A stretch of 64,000 nt of DNA from Leptotrichia hongkongensis (GCF_041538065.1 NZ_JBGORW010000004.1:130579-194578), one strand, 5' to 3'; shown: positions 1 to 9,353, counted from the first letter of the stretch. Program-made: numbers and translations. The notes: generated by a model from the sequence alone, not told the origin.

Positions 1-215
1 TCTTCTATTTCTGTTCTTAAGCCTATATTGTCAACTATTACTAATACTTTTTTACCCTTATTATTTTTTCTATATTGATAATTTTTTTTATAAATATTTT
101 CCAATTTCTTAAAAAAATTTTCATCAAGTTTTCTTGAATTAAAATAATCTTCATATCTCGTTTCTAATTCCAAATATAAATCAAATCCATTTCCTAAAAT
201 ATATAATTCTTCCAT
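1..215 (-). CDS. AbiH-like abortive infection protein, N-terminal part only
   Basis: The reading frame starts at an ATG and stays open to the window edge, giving 71 residues. It begins MEELYILGNGFDLYLELETR followed by a Tyr-Glu-Asp-Tyr-Phe stretch. This matches the start of AbiH-family proteins, where an early IGNGFD motif is followed by a conserved T.Y.dF segment. AbiH proteins are phage abortive-infection factors; their biochemical action is not settled. The gene starts two bases after the stop of the nuclease gene upstream, so it is probably the last cistron of a three-gene defence operon with that nuclease and the type IIG enzyme. The C-terminal part lies outside the window, so integrity cannot be judged. 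Confidence 0.72.
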   Translation of the reverse strand, partial: MEELYILGNGFDLYLELETRYEDYFNSRKLDENFFKKLENIYKKNYQYRKNNKGKKVLVIVDNIGLRTEIE

Positions 216-217
216 CC

Positions 218-1267
218 CTATTTCCCCTTTTTCTCAAATTTAATTTCTTCTATTTTTAATATTTCACTTTCATCAAATATCTGATATTCATCATCTGATA
301 CTAAAACTGCATAGCCTATTTTTTCAAATGGATCACATACATTTATAAATTCACAATATAGATGAGGATTATCATAAAATTCATCCCCCTCCATATCATA
401 TTCTATTATATTTTCAAAAGGTATATATCCCAGTCGTAATGCTTTCATTTTGTTGCTCATTTTTTTACCATTTTTAAATTGTGTTAATTTTACTCCAACA
501 AATCCATCTGTTACTATTAAACCATTAAAATAAAAATCATATATATCTACTCTGAAATATCCTGTATAATCATTATTTAACAACGTATTTTCATAAGGAT
601 AATTTTTATCATAAATTGAATGTATAGTCATTTTAGTAAATCCAAATTTTAAAAACGGTTTTTTTAGATGTTCTGTTACGCTATAATTACCTATATTATT
701 ATTATTCAAAAAATCTAAGTGCATCTTTTTTTTCAATGCTACATTTCGTCTAATTGTTTTTATTTTATTATTATGTTCTTTTATTAAATTAATTCCAAAA
801 TATGCAAATAATAAATTTTGATAATCTGTATATAACATTGTTTCTAAAATTGATTTGTCCCAAACAATTAATTTTTCTATTCCTTTGCTAGATAAATAAG
901 TTCTCATAAATTCAATATTCTTTTTACTTATTGAGCAACTTACTACTAAAACATACACATCTGGTAACAAATTATTTTTTGATAAAAACTCATCTACTAT
1001 TTTTTTTAATTGTGACTGTGAAATTTTTAGGTATCTTTTACATTGAAATATATACATTCTTTCTCTATCATATAAATTTTCAGTTGCTTCTATATCAATT
1101 CCATCATCACTTCCTAACTTTCCAAAATGATTTATTGATTCCCATCTTCTCCATTTATATGCCATTGCTAGTATCAATTCTTCAAATCTTATTGCATCTA
1201 AGTCTTCAAAATGTAATTGATTTATAGTTCTTGTAACTAGATTTTCTTCTTTTTTAACTTTCAACAA
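218..1267 (-). CDS. PD-(D/E)XK (Mrr-like) nuclease-domain protein in a restriction operon
   Basis: The N-terminal third looks like a restriction-endonuclease fold. FEELILAMAYKW is followed by GSDDGIDIEA and then YIFQCKRY, which supply the D and QxK residues of the Mrr-like catalytic core. Next comes a segment ending IVWDKSILETML that is typical of proteins with this domain. The remaining ~200 residues are not recognised and may bind a target. Start choice: an in-frame GTG exists at 1285, but AGGAGG lies just downstream of it and about 6-7 nt before tandem TTG codons at 1267 and 1264. The TTG is adjacent to the stop of the upstream type IIG gene, implying translational coupling. The likely role is DNA cleavage in defence; it could be an accessory nuclease or an independent type IV-like enzyme. 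Confidence 0.62.
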   Translation of the reverse strand: MLKVKKEENLVTRTINQLHFEDLDAIRFEELILAMAYKWRRWESINHFGKLGSDDGIDIEATENLYDRERMYIFQCKRYLKISQSQLKKIVDEFLSKNNLLPDVYVLVVSCSISKKNIEFMRTYLSSKGIEKLIVWDKSILETMLYTDYQNLLFAYFGINLIKEHNNKIKTIRRNVALKKKMHLDFLNNNNIGNYSVTEHLKKPFLKFGFTKMTIHSIYDKNYPYENTLLNNDYTGYFRVDIYDFYFNGLIVTDGFVGVKLTQFKNGKKMSNKMKALRLGYIPFENIIEYDMEGDEFYDNPHLYCEFINVCDPFEKIGYAVLVSDDEYQIFDESEILKIEEIKFEKKGK

Positions 1268-4200
1268 CCCTAACCTCCTCCTCACTCAACCCATACAGCT
1301 CATAAACCATCCCATCAATCTCTTTATCCGTTTTTGTAATTTCATTGTTTAATGTTTCTGCTTTTGATTTTTCTGCAATGAAATAATCCTCCCAATCAGC
1401 TTTTTGCGAAAGGCTTAATTTCACTTTTACTTTTGATAACTCTTTTATAAATTCATCAAAATTCAATAAATACCAATTTTGTAATTTAGTAGAAATTTTT
1501 TCTAAACCAAGTTCTCTCATAATCATTCGTTGGAATTTTTGTGAAATTTCTTGAAGATTTTTGTTTAAAAATAACATTTTATCAGCTTTTTTGATAAAAG
1601 GCTGTTGATTTATATTTTCTATATTAACTAGTGGAATATTTTCAAAAGCTATTTTGGTTAAATTAGTATTTGATTCTCCATAATATAAATTATAAAAATA
1701 GCTAATTAATCTAGAATTCAAAATTGTTAAATAAAATCTTACATCATCTTTTTTATTTTTCAAATTAACTAAATTTGCATTCGGAAATATAATTTTTTGA
1801 TTCAAGTCTATTGTTGCAAATATTTTATTTCTATTTTGACCAACTATTCTTTGAAGTATTATTTTAGGAGAAAAATGCCACTCTTTCGTTGTTTTATCAA
1901 TATTTTTTATATAAACATATTTATTTACTTTATCAGTAAAATATCTATGAATATCTCTACCCTCCAAGTATTCAGAACAATTATTAATAATATTATTTTT
2001 TATTGCTTCTTCTTTAGTAAATATCCCTTTTTCTATTTCTGTTAAACCTATTTTTATTTTTTTAGGAATACTCATCCATCCCTTATGCAATTCTAGGTAA
2101 TTCCCAAATCTTAAACTATTTTTTAGTAATTTGTTTAAAATTGAATTTATATTAACTATTATTTTATTATTATACTTCATTAATATCTCTTCTTGACTGA
2201 GTTGAATATTATTTTTTAAACTTTCTTTCAAATATAAATTATTTACATTTCTATTTGATACTCTTAAATTTACAAAATTCTTATCTATTTTTTTATTTAA
2301 AATAAGAATAGCTGTTTCCGTATTAACTTCTTCAAATGGATAAAATCTATATGGAAAATCAATTATTTCAATAATTTTAGTTTTTTCTAGTAAATATTTT
2401 CTTAATAATTCAAAACTTGTATTTGTAAAATAAGAATCAGGTGTAATAAATCCTAGATAACCTTTATTTTTCAACAATTCATTTATTGATTTATATATAA
2501 ATATTTCATATAAATCCATTTCAGAAAATAAAATTTCTTTGTATTTATCCCAGTAATAATTTCTGTCATTTGCTGGTATTTGTTTTGTAGAAACATACGG
2601 CGGATTCCCCACAACAACATCAAATCCACCATTTTTAAACACTTGCGGAAACTCTTTTTCCCAATCAAATGCCAATTCCCCCGCAATCTCAACATCATCA
2701 ATCAATGAATTTCCACATTTTATATTGTTTTCAAGTGTTGCAAGTGTTTTATTTTTATCGGCTGTTTTTAGCCATAATGATAATTTCGTAATTTCTACAC
2801 TTTCCTTATTCAAATCCACTCCAAAAATATTATTTTGTAAAATTTCTCTTGTCGTATCTGAAAACAAATCTTTTGTTCCCGTCAAATCAAAAATTTTATC
2901 ATTTAAATAATCGTTGTAATTTAATAAATATTCAAAGGCTTTGATTAGGAATGCTCCGCTTCCGCAAGCTGGATCTACAATTTTTATATTTTTTACAGCT
3001 TCTCTGTATTTTGTCCAAAATTCTATATGTTTTTTATAATTTTTGCTGTAAATTCTTTCATTACTTTTTTTACTGCTATATTTTATTTCAAAATCTTTTT
3101 CTGTAAGTTCAGGAAGTTTATCCTCGCCCAGCTCTTTTCGTTTGTCATCAAGCCAGTTTTTTATCGAATTTTCTACAATGTATTTTGTTATATATTTTGG
3201 TGTGTAAAAAATACCGTCTTTTTTACGTTTCCCTTTTTTCTTGTCAAATTCTTCCCCATTTAATTCTTTTTTTAAATCCTCTATATCGCTTATAGATTGC
3301 TCAAAAATATGCCCCAAGATATTTTCATTCAGTTCAGAGTCAAAATCATATTCAGATATTTTTTTCATTTCTTCAAAAACTTCATTATCCACAAAAAGGC
3401 TCTCTAAAACATCGTCATTTTTAAATAAACCTCCATTAAAATGAGAAATATTTTCTCTCGGATTTCCCAAATTTATCCAATTGCAAAGCATTTTAAAAAC
3501 TTCAAAAACATCCCCAAAGTTTTTACCTTTTTCTAAAGTCTTGTAAAAAATCTCGTTTGGAAGCAAGCCCTTGTCTTCACAAAAGCAGATAAACAGAAAT
3601 CTATCCAATAATTTTTGGACTTTTTCAATTATAATATTCTCATTTATTGTAGGATTATTTTTTCGCATATTTTCAAAAATATGTAATCTAATATTTTTAT
3701 ACTCGTTATAAAATTTCTTCTCGATTTCAGCTTGATTTTTCTGATATTCTTCAGAAAGTTCTATTGTTTTTGCCTTTTTCTTTTCAGTTCCTACCAAAGC
3801 ATAAAATGAAAGAATATAAATAAACTTCTTAAATTCTAAATCATCTTTCAGCTTTTCTAGGAAGAAAACCTGATATTCTGTCATATCATTTGCTCTATAA
3901 AGTCTTATCTCTTTGTAGTTTGAAACTATAACCCACTGACAGTTCTTTCCGTATTTTGGAGCATAATTAAAAGCCTGCTCTACAGGAGTCCTTGTATCTC
4001 CAACTCTTTTCTGCCTTACATCTAGCGAAACTTTCGCACCTTTCAGTTCAATTACAGCCCTGACATCTTTTTTTCCATCTGTATCAAAAAATCCCAAAAC
4101 TCCATCAGCCTTCTGACCATCTAACTTTGTTTTAGTTTCTCTTTCCAAATTCCATTCATTTTTTCCATCCGATTTATTCACAGCTCTCAACACAGTTGTA

Positions 4201-4382
4201 AAAATATCATATAAAAATTCTCCTTGAAACTCTTCTTCTTTCGATTTATCCAGAACACCATTTTCAAGGTTATTTATCCATTTATTTAGTGCTTTTCTTC
4301 TTTCAGAAAAATTATGTTTACTTAAATCGATTTCTTCTTCAGCCTTTTTAGCCAGTATTTTCTGATTAAACAAATTATTCAC
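1254..4382 (-). CDS. Type IIG restriction-modification enzyme (Eco57I-like, fused nuclease, N6-adenine methylase and specificity domain)
   Basis: This 1042-residue protein combines restriction and modification activities. A nuclease-like region near the N-terminus has an Asp in KADGV (about 91-95) and IELKG (111-115), a D...ExK arrangement. The methyltransferase core has motif I DPACGSGAFL at 470-479 and motif IV NPPY at 593-596, which mark an N6-adenine DNA methylase. The last ~350 residues resemble TaqI-type target-recognition domains. The start is a GTG preceded by GGAG. The recognition site cannot be read from sequence. The gene leads an operon with an Mrr-like nuclease and an AbiH-like gene. 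The length and frame look intact. A BREX PglX-type role is possible, but no other BREX gene is visible. Confidence 0.88.
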   Translation of the reverse strand: MNNLFNQKILAKKAEEEIDLSKHNFSERRKALNKWINNLENGVLDKSKEEEFQGEFLYDIFTTVLRAVNKSDGKNEWNLERETKTKLDGQKADGVLGFFDTDGKKDVRAVIELKGAKVSLDVRQKRVGDTRTPVEQAFNYAPKYGKNCQWVIVSNYKEIRLYRANDMTEYQVFFLEKLKDDLEFKKFIYILSFYALVGTEKKKAKTIELSEEYQKNQAEIEKKFYNEYKNIRLHIFENMRKNNPTINENIIIEKVQKLLDRFLFICFCEDKGLLPNEIFYKTLEKGKNFGDVFEVFKMLCNWINLGNPRENISHFNGGLFKNDDVLESLFVDNEVFEEMKKISEYDFDSELNENILGHIFEQSISDIEDLKKELNGEEFDKKKGKRKKDGIFYTPKYITKYIVENSIKNWLDDKRKELGEDKLPELTEKDFEIKYSSKKSNERIYSKNYKKHIEFWTKYREAVKNIKIVDPACGSGAFLIKAFEYLLNYNDYLNDKIFDLTGTKDLFSDTTREILQNNIFGVDLNKESVEITKLSLWLKTADKNKTLATLENNIKCGNSLIDDVEIAGELAFDWEKEFPQVFKNGGFDVVVGNPPYVSTKQIPANDRNYYWDKYKEILFSEMDLYEIFIYKSINELLKNKGYLGFITPDSYFTNTSFELLRKYLLEKTKIIEIIDFPYRFYPFEEVNTETAILILNKKIDKNFVNLRVSNRNVNNLYLKESLKNNIQLSQEEILMKYNNKIIVNINSILNKLLKNSLRFGNYLELHKGWMSIPKKIKIGLTEIEKGIFTKEEAIKNNIINNCSEYLEGRDIHRYFTDKVNKYVYIKNIDKTTKEWHFSPKIILQRIVGQNRNKIFATIDLNQKIIFPNANLVNLKNKKDDVRFYLTILNSRLISYFYNLYYGESNTNLTKIAFENIPLVNIENINQQPFIKKADKMLFLNKNLQEISQKFQRMIMRELGLEKISTKLQNWYLLNFDEFIKELSKVKVKLSLSQKADWEDYFIAEKSKAETLNNEITKTDKEIDGMVYELYGLSEEEVRVVES

Positions 4383-4470
4383 AGAAATTTTTCACTCCTT
4401 ATGCTCCATAAATTATTATATACCTACATTCTATTAATTTTTCCATTTTTTGTCAATTTAATTTATAATA

Positions 4471-4577
4471 ATATACTCAAATCTATTTAAAATTAAACTA
4501 CTAAAAATTATATAGATTTAGGGTTTGAATAAAAAGTCATAGCCTTTTGAGTTTAGTTTTAAAGCAGTTTTACTATA
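4471..4577. repeat. MITE-like repeat, copy 1
   Basis: About 105 bp that recurs in the same orientation at 21341-21444 with only scattered substitutions and small indels. The shared blocks include GGTTTGAATAAAA, GTCATAGC and TTTTGAGTTTAGTTTTAAA. The ends form an imperfect inverted repeat: TTTAAAATTAAACT on the left against AGTTTAGTTTTAAA on the right, one mismatch in 14. It has no coding capacity. It sits in the 486-bp gap between the restriction operon and cobD. It resembles a miniature transposable element, but no matching transposase is in the window. Confidence 0.7.
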
Positions 4578-4711
4578 ATACTAAAATTTGTTTAAAAAGT
4601 AAAAATTATGTTTTAATCATTTGAAAATATTAAATTTTATCCTTTAATTAGAAAAATTTGTAACAAATTCGTTATTTTAATGGCGTTTAATATAAAATAA
4701 TAGGGAATATC

Positions 4712-4873
4712 TTATAAATCATAAGAATCCCCATTTAAAATACTAAAAAACATATTTCCACCAATTATAACTTTCACTTTATTAGTCGAAAAATCAATAC
4801 CTAATTCTTCCTCGTTGCCAGAATTTCTTCTATATGAATCATTATCAAATCCTATAAGTTCAAATTTTTTATT
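4712..4873 (-). pseudogene. Decayed 3' fragment of an unidentified gene
   Basis: An open stretch of 53 codons beginning directly after an in-frame TAG and lacking a usable start with a Shine-Dalgarno sequence. Its peptide begins KKFELIGFDNDSYRRNSGNE, continues through a GIDFSTNKVKV block and ends LNGDSYDL. It looks like real protein sequence rather than noise, but I do not recognise the family. It overlaps the last bases of cobD in another frame. It is best read as the tail of a gene whose 5' part was lost, perhaps when neighbouring DNA was rearranged. Confidence 0.4.
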
Positions 4874-5975
4874 CTAAAATTTCTCTCAAAGCCCTAACAA
4901 CCCTATCATTACTCTTTCTATCCTTAATTGCCAGTCTAAAAAATCTTTCATCCAAAAATTTAAAATTGGAGGCATCCCTTATCAAAATTCCTTCTTCCAT
5001 CATTTTTTCCCGCAATTTTTTCACATTCAGCCCTTTAGAAATCATTTCATCTTTTATTTTTACACAAATAAAGTTTACTTCAGTCTTATAAGGCTTTATT
5101 CCTGAAATTTCATTCAGTCTTTCATACATGTATTTTTTTTCTTCTGTTATCCAGTTTAATGTCTTTTCTATATATTCTGTATCATCAAGTACTGTTATTC
5201 CAGCCATTTCAGCGATATTGTTCACACTCCACGGCTCTTTTTTTTCAGCGATTTTTTTTTCCAAATTTTTGTCAAAATAAATTCCATATCCCAATCGTAG
5301 TCCTGGAATAGCAAAAAATTTTGTAAATGCACGAGTTACAAACAAATTTTTTTTATTTTCGCCACTATTTACAATGCTTTCCTTTAGTCCATCCTCTAAA
5401 AATTCGATAAATGCCTCATCAATAAATAACTTTGTATCATATCTATTGCATTCTCTCAAAATTTCCTCTGTTTCAGCCATTTTCAAAAATTTTCCAGTCG
5501 GATTATTCGGATTGCAAATTATTACCAAATCATATTTTTTCTCAAGTTCCTTTTTTAATTTCCCAATATTAAGCCTAAACTCATCTTTTTCTTCTAATTC
5601 AAAATATTCAATTTCAATTTTTTGACTTTCAGAATTTTTACACGCTCTTACTGCCCTTTCATATTCCCCAAAAGTAGGCGATACAATCAGCACTTTTTCG
5701 GGCTTTATTACTTTTATGAACAAAAATATAGCTTCTGTTGCACCATTCCCCAGCACAATATTTTCCAGTTCAACTTTATTCAGTTGAGCCAATTTTTCAC
5801 GTAATTCTATATAATCAGGGTCAGGATACCTCTCAAGAATCCCAATATTTTCAGCAATCTTCTGCTTTAGGCTCTCAGGCACTCCGTAAGGATTTATATT
5901 TGAGCTGTAATCCAGTATTTCTGTTATATTTTTTTCCCTAAATATTTTATAAATATTTCCACCATGAAAATCCAT
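4869..5975 (-). CDS. cobD: L-threonine-O-3-phosphate decarboxylase / histidinol-phosphate aminotransferase-like, cobalamin pathway
   Basis: A PLP-dependent fold-type I enzyme of about 368 residues. CobD makes (R)-1-amino-2-propanol phosphate for the lower-ligand arm of cobalamin. The N-terminus HGGN...ILDYSSNINPYG is characteristic of CobD rather than HisC. The PLP lysine is expected in TKFFAIPGLRLGY, and CNPNNPTG is the substrate/cofactor motif. Start choice: an ATG at 5987 has no Shine-Dalgarno sequence, whereas the ATG at 5975 follows GGAGG by 6 nt. It lies about 30 bp after cobQ on the same strand, which supports an operon and the CobD reading. The alternative is HisC, but no histidine gene is nearby. 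Confidence 0.82.
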   Translation of the reverse strand: MDFHGGNIYKIFREKNITEILDYSSNINPYGVPESLKQKIAENIGILERYPDPDYIELREKLAQLNKVELENIVLGNGATEAIFLFIKVIKPEKVLIVSPTFGEYERAVRACKNSESQKIEIEYFELEEKDEFRLNIGKLKKELEKKYDLVIICNPNNPTGKFLKMAETEEILRECNRYDTKLFIDEAFIEFLEDGLKESIVNSGENKKNLFVTRAFTKFFAIPGLRLGYGIYFDKNLEKKIAEKKEPWSVNNIAEMAGITVLDDTEYIEKTLNWITEEKKYMYERLNEISGIKPYKTEVNFICVKIKDEMISKGLNVKKLREKMMEEGILIRDASNFKFLDERFFRLAIKDRKSNDRVVRALREILE

Positions 5976-6005
5976 TTTTTCCTCCATTTTGACAAATAAG
6001 AACTT

Positions 6006-7511
6006 TTATTTCATCCCCATTATTTCATAAACCTTATCAATATCGACATTTTCTCGCAAAATTTGCGCTAATTTATCGTATTCCCTGTTTTTATATTCTT
6101 TGAAACTAAAGTCTTCATCGACTTTGTCTAGCCCTTTAAGTTTTCTTACTTCGTTCAGAAAATGATTTGTAAATTCAGAATTGTCAAATATTCCGTGAAT
6201 ATAAGTTCCGACAACATTGCCTTTTACAGCACCTTTTAGCTTTTCATCGTCAAAGATACACTTTATTTCGGTTTTTTCCTCATTTACAGGATAACTGTAG
6301 CCTTGATGTATTTCATAGCCTTTTATTTCAATGCCGTCCATTCCAGCTAGTATTCCATCTGCATTTTTTATTTTATTTTCATACTGTGTTGTTGTTTTTG
6401 CTGTTTCCATAACTGTTTCTATGTCTAATAAATCTAAGCCTGAAATTTCTTTTAGATTAGACTCAATATTTTGAGGATCCATTATTTTTTGTCCCATTAT
6501 TTGAAAACCGCCACAAATTCCAAATACTATTGTTCCTCTTTTTGCAAGCCTGATAATTTCCCTGCTTATATTTTTATCAATTAAATCCTTCATGTCTTCC
6601 ACAGTATTTTTGGAGCCAGGAATAATAATAATGTCCTCATCTCCAAGTTCAGAGCTTTTTGTAACGTATTTCAAGGAAACATCGTTATAATGGCTAAGTG
6701 CGTCAATATCTGTAAAATTCGATATATGTTTTAGTTTAATAACCGAAATCCGAATTTTCCCCTCTTTTTTCACATTATACTTATCGATTCCCAGACTGTC
6801 CTCTTCTTCAATTCCTAGTGGCACAAACGGCACTACTCCCAGAACAGGCACATTTGTCAACTCTTCAATCATCTCAATTCCAGGAGTCAAAAGGCTCTTA
6901 TCTCCCCTAAATTTATTTATAATTACACCTTTTATACGTTTTTTCTCACTTTCCTCGAGAAGCATAATTGTCCCGTAAATTGATGCAAAAACACCGCCTC
7001 TGTCAATATCAGCAACCAAAATAACAGGCGAATCAGCCATTTCAGCCATCCCTGTATTTACAATATCGTCTTCCTTCAAGTTAATTTCCGCAGGGCTTCC
7101 TGCCCCTTCCAGCACGCAAACATCAAAATTATCCCTTATGTGATTGTACGCTGCCATTATGTCCTTTTTTAAATTATGCTTATAGGCAAAATATTCCCTT
7201 GCATCCATATTTTTGTAAACTTTTCCATTCACAATAACCTGTGATTTTCTGTCTGTTGTAGGCTTTAGCAAAATTGGATTCATAAATGCCTGAGGCTCGA
7301 TATTAGCCGCTTCAGCCTGCACCACCTGAGCTCTCCCCATCTCTTTTCCATCCTTCGTAATAAACGAATTTAAAGCCATATTCTGTGACTTAAACGGCAC
7401 AACGCTATATCCGTCCTGATAAAATATTCTGCAAAATCCTGCATTGATTATGCTTTTTCCCACATTAGAACCTGTCCCCAGCAACATTATATTTCTATGT
7501 TTTCTTCCCAT
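6006..7511 (-). CDS. cobQ: Cobyric acid synthase (adenosylcobyrinate amide synthase)
   Basis: A 501-residue glutamine-dependent amidotransferase that amidates side chains b, d, e and g of adenosylcobyrinic acid a,c-diamide. The N-terminal dethiobiotin-synthetase-like domain begins LLGTGSNVGKS, with SQNMALNS nearby. The C-terminal class I glutaminase has the nucleophile in FGICGGFQIMG and a late IHGIFDN histidine. Size is typical of the family. The ATG is preceded by AGGAG at 8 nt. It is the first gene of a two-gene cobalamin operon with cobD. In an anaerobe the symbol cbiP applies equally. No cobalamin riboswitch fits in the short leader. Confidence 0.93.
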   Translation of the reverse strand: MGRKHRNIMLLGTGSNVGKSIINAGFCRIFYQDGYSVVPFKSQNMALNSFITKDGKEMGRAQVVQAEAANIEPQAFMNPILLKPTTDRKSQVIVNGKVYKNMDAREYFAYKHNLKKDIMAAYNHIRDNFDVCVLEGAGSPAEINLKEDDIVNTGMAEMADSPVILVADIDRGGVFASIYGTIMLLEESEKKRIKGVIINKFRGDKSLLTPGIEMIEELTNVPVLGVVPFVPLGIEEEDSLGIDKYNVKKEGKIRISVIKLKHISNFTDIDALSHYNDVSLKYVTKSSELGDEDIIIIPGSKNTVEDMKDLIDKNISREIIRLAKRGTIVFGICGGFQIMGQKIMDPQNIESNLKEISGLDLLDIETVMETAKTTTQYENKIKNADGILAGMDGIEIKGYEIHQGYSYPVNEEKTEIKCIFDDEKLKGAVKGNVVGTYIHGIFDNSEFTNHFLNEVRKLKGLDKVDEDFSFKEYKNREYDKLAQILRENVDIDKVYEIMGMK

Positions 7512-7567
7512 AAATACTGCTCCTATTTTAAATTTATCTAAAAAATTTATTTATTCCCATTAAAATA

Positions 7568-7596
7568 ATTATAACAGATAAAAATGCCATAAGCAA
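7568..7596 (-). promoter_or_regulatory. Predicted sigma-70 promoter of cobQ-cobD
   Basis: On the minus strand TTGCTT and TATAAT are separated by exactly 17 bp, about 55 bp upstream of the cobQ start codon. Confidence 0.55.
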
Positions 7597-7617
7597 ACTG
7601 GATTTGTAAAAAAATTT

Positions 7618-8055
7618 TTATTTTCTTTTAAATTTTATTCTGTCTAATATTTTCTTGACTTTATCGCTATGAAATGCTCCAATTGTATATGAGATATGTG
7701 AGATTGTACAAAAAATATATACTGTTGTCTGTCCCGCCTCAAATTCATTATTATTAAAAATTTTATATATAAAGTAAAGTAAAATTATAATCATCACACC
7801 ACTTATAAATAATTTATTTATTTTTTGAAAAAAATCTTTACTCAAATATCCAAAATAACACACAAATGCAAGCGCTATTATCAAGGGAATCATCAATATT
7901 TCAATTGTATTTCCATAAGAAATCATAAAAGCCATTAAAAATAGAAAAAAAGCTGCTGATATAATTTTTTGAAGAAAAATATAAATTATCGTAAATAAAA
8001 CTAATACTAAAAAACTTTTTGCTTTTGACATAAATTTATTTTCATTTTTTTCCAT
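7618..8055 (-). CDS. Small membrane protein of unknown function (duplicated family)
   Basis: 145 residues with about four hydrophobic segments, starting around SFLVLVLFTIIYIFLQK, and a basic tail ending LDRIKFKRK. I do not recognise the family. The upstream neighbour (8073-8575) is a tandem duplicate: both share the start region, a repeated GYL(S/C)K(D/F) segment, and a nearly identical DKVKK.LDRIKFKRK tail. This copy reads through the N-terminal region intact, while the other is frameshifted there. The ATG follows an AAGGAG-like site. The location is probably the cytoplasmic membrane. Confidence 0.6.
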   Translation of the reverse strand: MEKNENKFMSKAKSFLVLVLFTIIYIFLQKIISAAFFLFLMAFMISYGNTIEILMIPLIIALAFVCYFGYLSKDFFQKINKLFISGVMIIILLYFIYKIFNNNEFEAGQTTVYIFCTISHISYTIGAFHSDKVKKILDRIKFKRK

Positions 8056-8072
8056 CCTTTTTTCTCCTTCTT

Positions 8073-8575
8073 TTATTTTTTTCTTTTAAATTTTATTCTG
8101 TCTAATACTTTCTTGACTTTATCACTAAAAAATACTCCAACTGTGTATGCTGTACAGAAAATATGTATTTCCCGTGCTGTCGGAGCAAACATTGCTGTAC
8201 TTTCATCTGTTTCTGTAAAAACTTTATACAAAAAATAGATTAAAATCGCTGTCATTACACAGCCTAATATCGTTTTATCCATTTTTTTCAAAAATTTACT
8301 GCACAAATATCCTAAGTAAAACACAAGCATAAGAACCGTTATTAAAGCAATTCCCGAAATTACAACAGCAATAGTGGTCATTGCCACTTGCGGAAGATGT
8401 AAAAATTCCAGAGCATTAATAATAATTCCTGCTAACGGCATCGCAAAAACCAGCCAGAACAAAAATGCCAATGCTGGATATATTGTTTTCTGAAAGAAAA
8501 AGTAAATTACTGTAAATAAAACTATACTAAAAAGCTTTTTACTTTCGACATAAATTTATTTTCATTTATTTCCAT
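8073..8575 (-). pseudogene. Frameshifted duplicate of the neighbouring small membrane protein gene
   Basis: Comparison with the adjacent copy shows that the natural start is the ATG at 8575 (peptide MEINENKFMSKVKSFLV). After FLV the intact copy reads GTATTAGTT, but this copy reads GTATAGTT: one base is missing and a TAG stop follows. Downstream the frame is open again from an ATG at 8471, giving 132 residues (MAFLFWLVFAMPLAGI...). That could be translated as a shortened protein, but it has lost the first ~35 residues present in the sister gene. It is most likely a recent pseudogene, or a phase-variable state if the change proves reversible. Confidence 0.65.
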
Positions 8576-8589
8576 CCTTTTTTCTCCTT

Positions 8590-9318
8590 CTAATCTTTAT
8601 TACTTTTTGTAATTTTTCTATTTTTTATAAATAGATAAATAATTTCCATAAGCAACATTACACTCCAAAACATCAAATAGAATGCTCTATCTTTTTTATA
8701 CTTTGTTTCCAATTTCTTGCTTAATTCTGAATTTAAAGAAATATTTTCATCTAAATCTCCTGTTTTATCTAATTGATATTGATATAAGATTTCTTTTTTA
8801 CTCCCAAATTTATCAACAAAGTATTCAGCATCCTGTAATTTTATTTCTTTTAAACCTAATCTTTTTTCTAAAGTTTTCTCATCTAAGTTATATTCAATTT
8901 TATTGTCGTTAATGAAAAAATATGTTTCTGGTTTGACACCATATTTCCTTTCGTAAGAATCTGTTTCTTCTATATAACCAACCCAAGTATTATTAATTTT
9001 AGCTAATCCATTTAAATACAAAATCAAATCTTCAGGCTTTGTCTTATCGACAAGTTTATAAACTTCATGCTCTGAATCCGAACTCAAAGTTCTTTTTATC
9101 AAAAAATTTTGTGATATTTTAATCTCACTATTACGGTTAACTGTGTCATAAGGAAAACGAAGATACCTAACAAATAATAATGATAAAATTGTAAATGCAA
9201 TAAGAAAATTAAACTTTCGTTTTGAAACAAAAAACCAGAAAGTTAATAAAATTAATATTGGAATTATAAAAGGGGATAACAAGACAAATCCCCAAGTTAT
9301 ATTTGTATCTGCAAGCAT
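8590..9318 (-). CDS. Membrane protein of unknown function
   Basis: 242 residues. The N-terminus has two hydrophobic helices (about 10-30 and 37-50), then a ~150-residue soluble, charged region, and a last helix near residues 212-230 (FYLMFWSVMLLMEIIYLF) followed by a lysine-rich tail. The soluble part is probably extracytoplasmic. It contains HEVYKLVDKTKPEDLILYLN and a Tyr-rich middle, but no motif I recognise. The ATG is preceded by AAGGAG. It lies upstream of the duplicated small membrane proteins on the same strand with short gaps, so the three may share a transcript. Confidence 0.6.
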   Translation of the reverse strand: MLADTNITWGFVLLSPFIIPILILLTFWFFVSKRKFNFLIAFTILSLLFVRYLRFPYDTVNRNSEIKISQNFLIKRTLSSDSEHEVYKLVDKTKPEDLILYLNGLAKINNTWVGYIEETDSYERKYGVKPETYFFINDNKIEYNLDEKTLEKRLGLKEIKLQDAEYFVDKFGSKKEILYQYQLDKTGDLDENISLNSELSKKLETKYKKDRAFYLMFWSVMLLMEIIYLFIKNRKITKSNKD

Positions 9319-9353
9319 ATTTTCTCCTTAATTTCTATATATTTATGACCCTT

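Noticed and set aside
7512..7617. Cobalamin riboswitch before cobQ
   Set aside because: The gap is only about 105 bp and shows an ordinary promoter; the B12-box and required length are absent.
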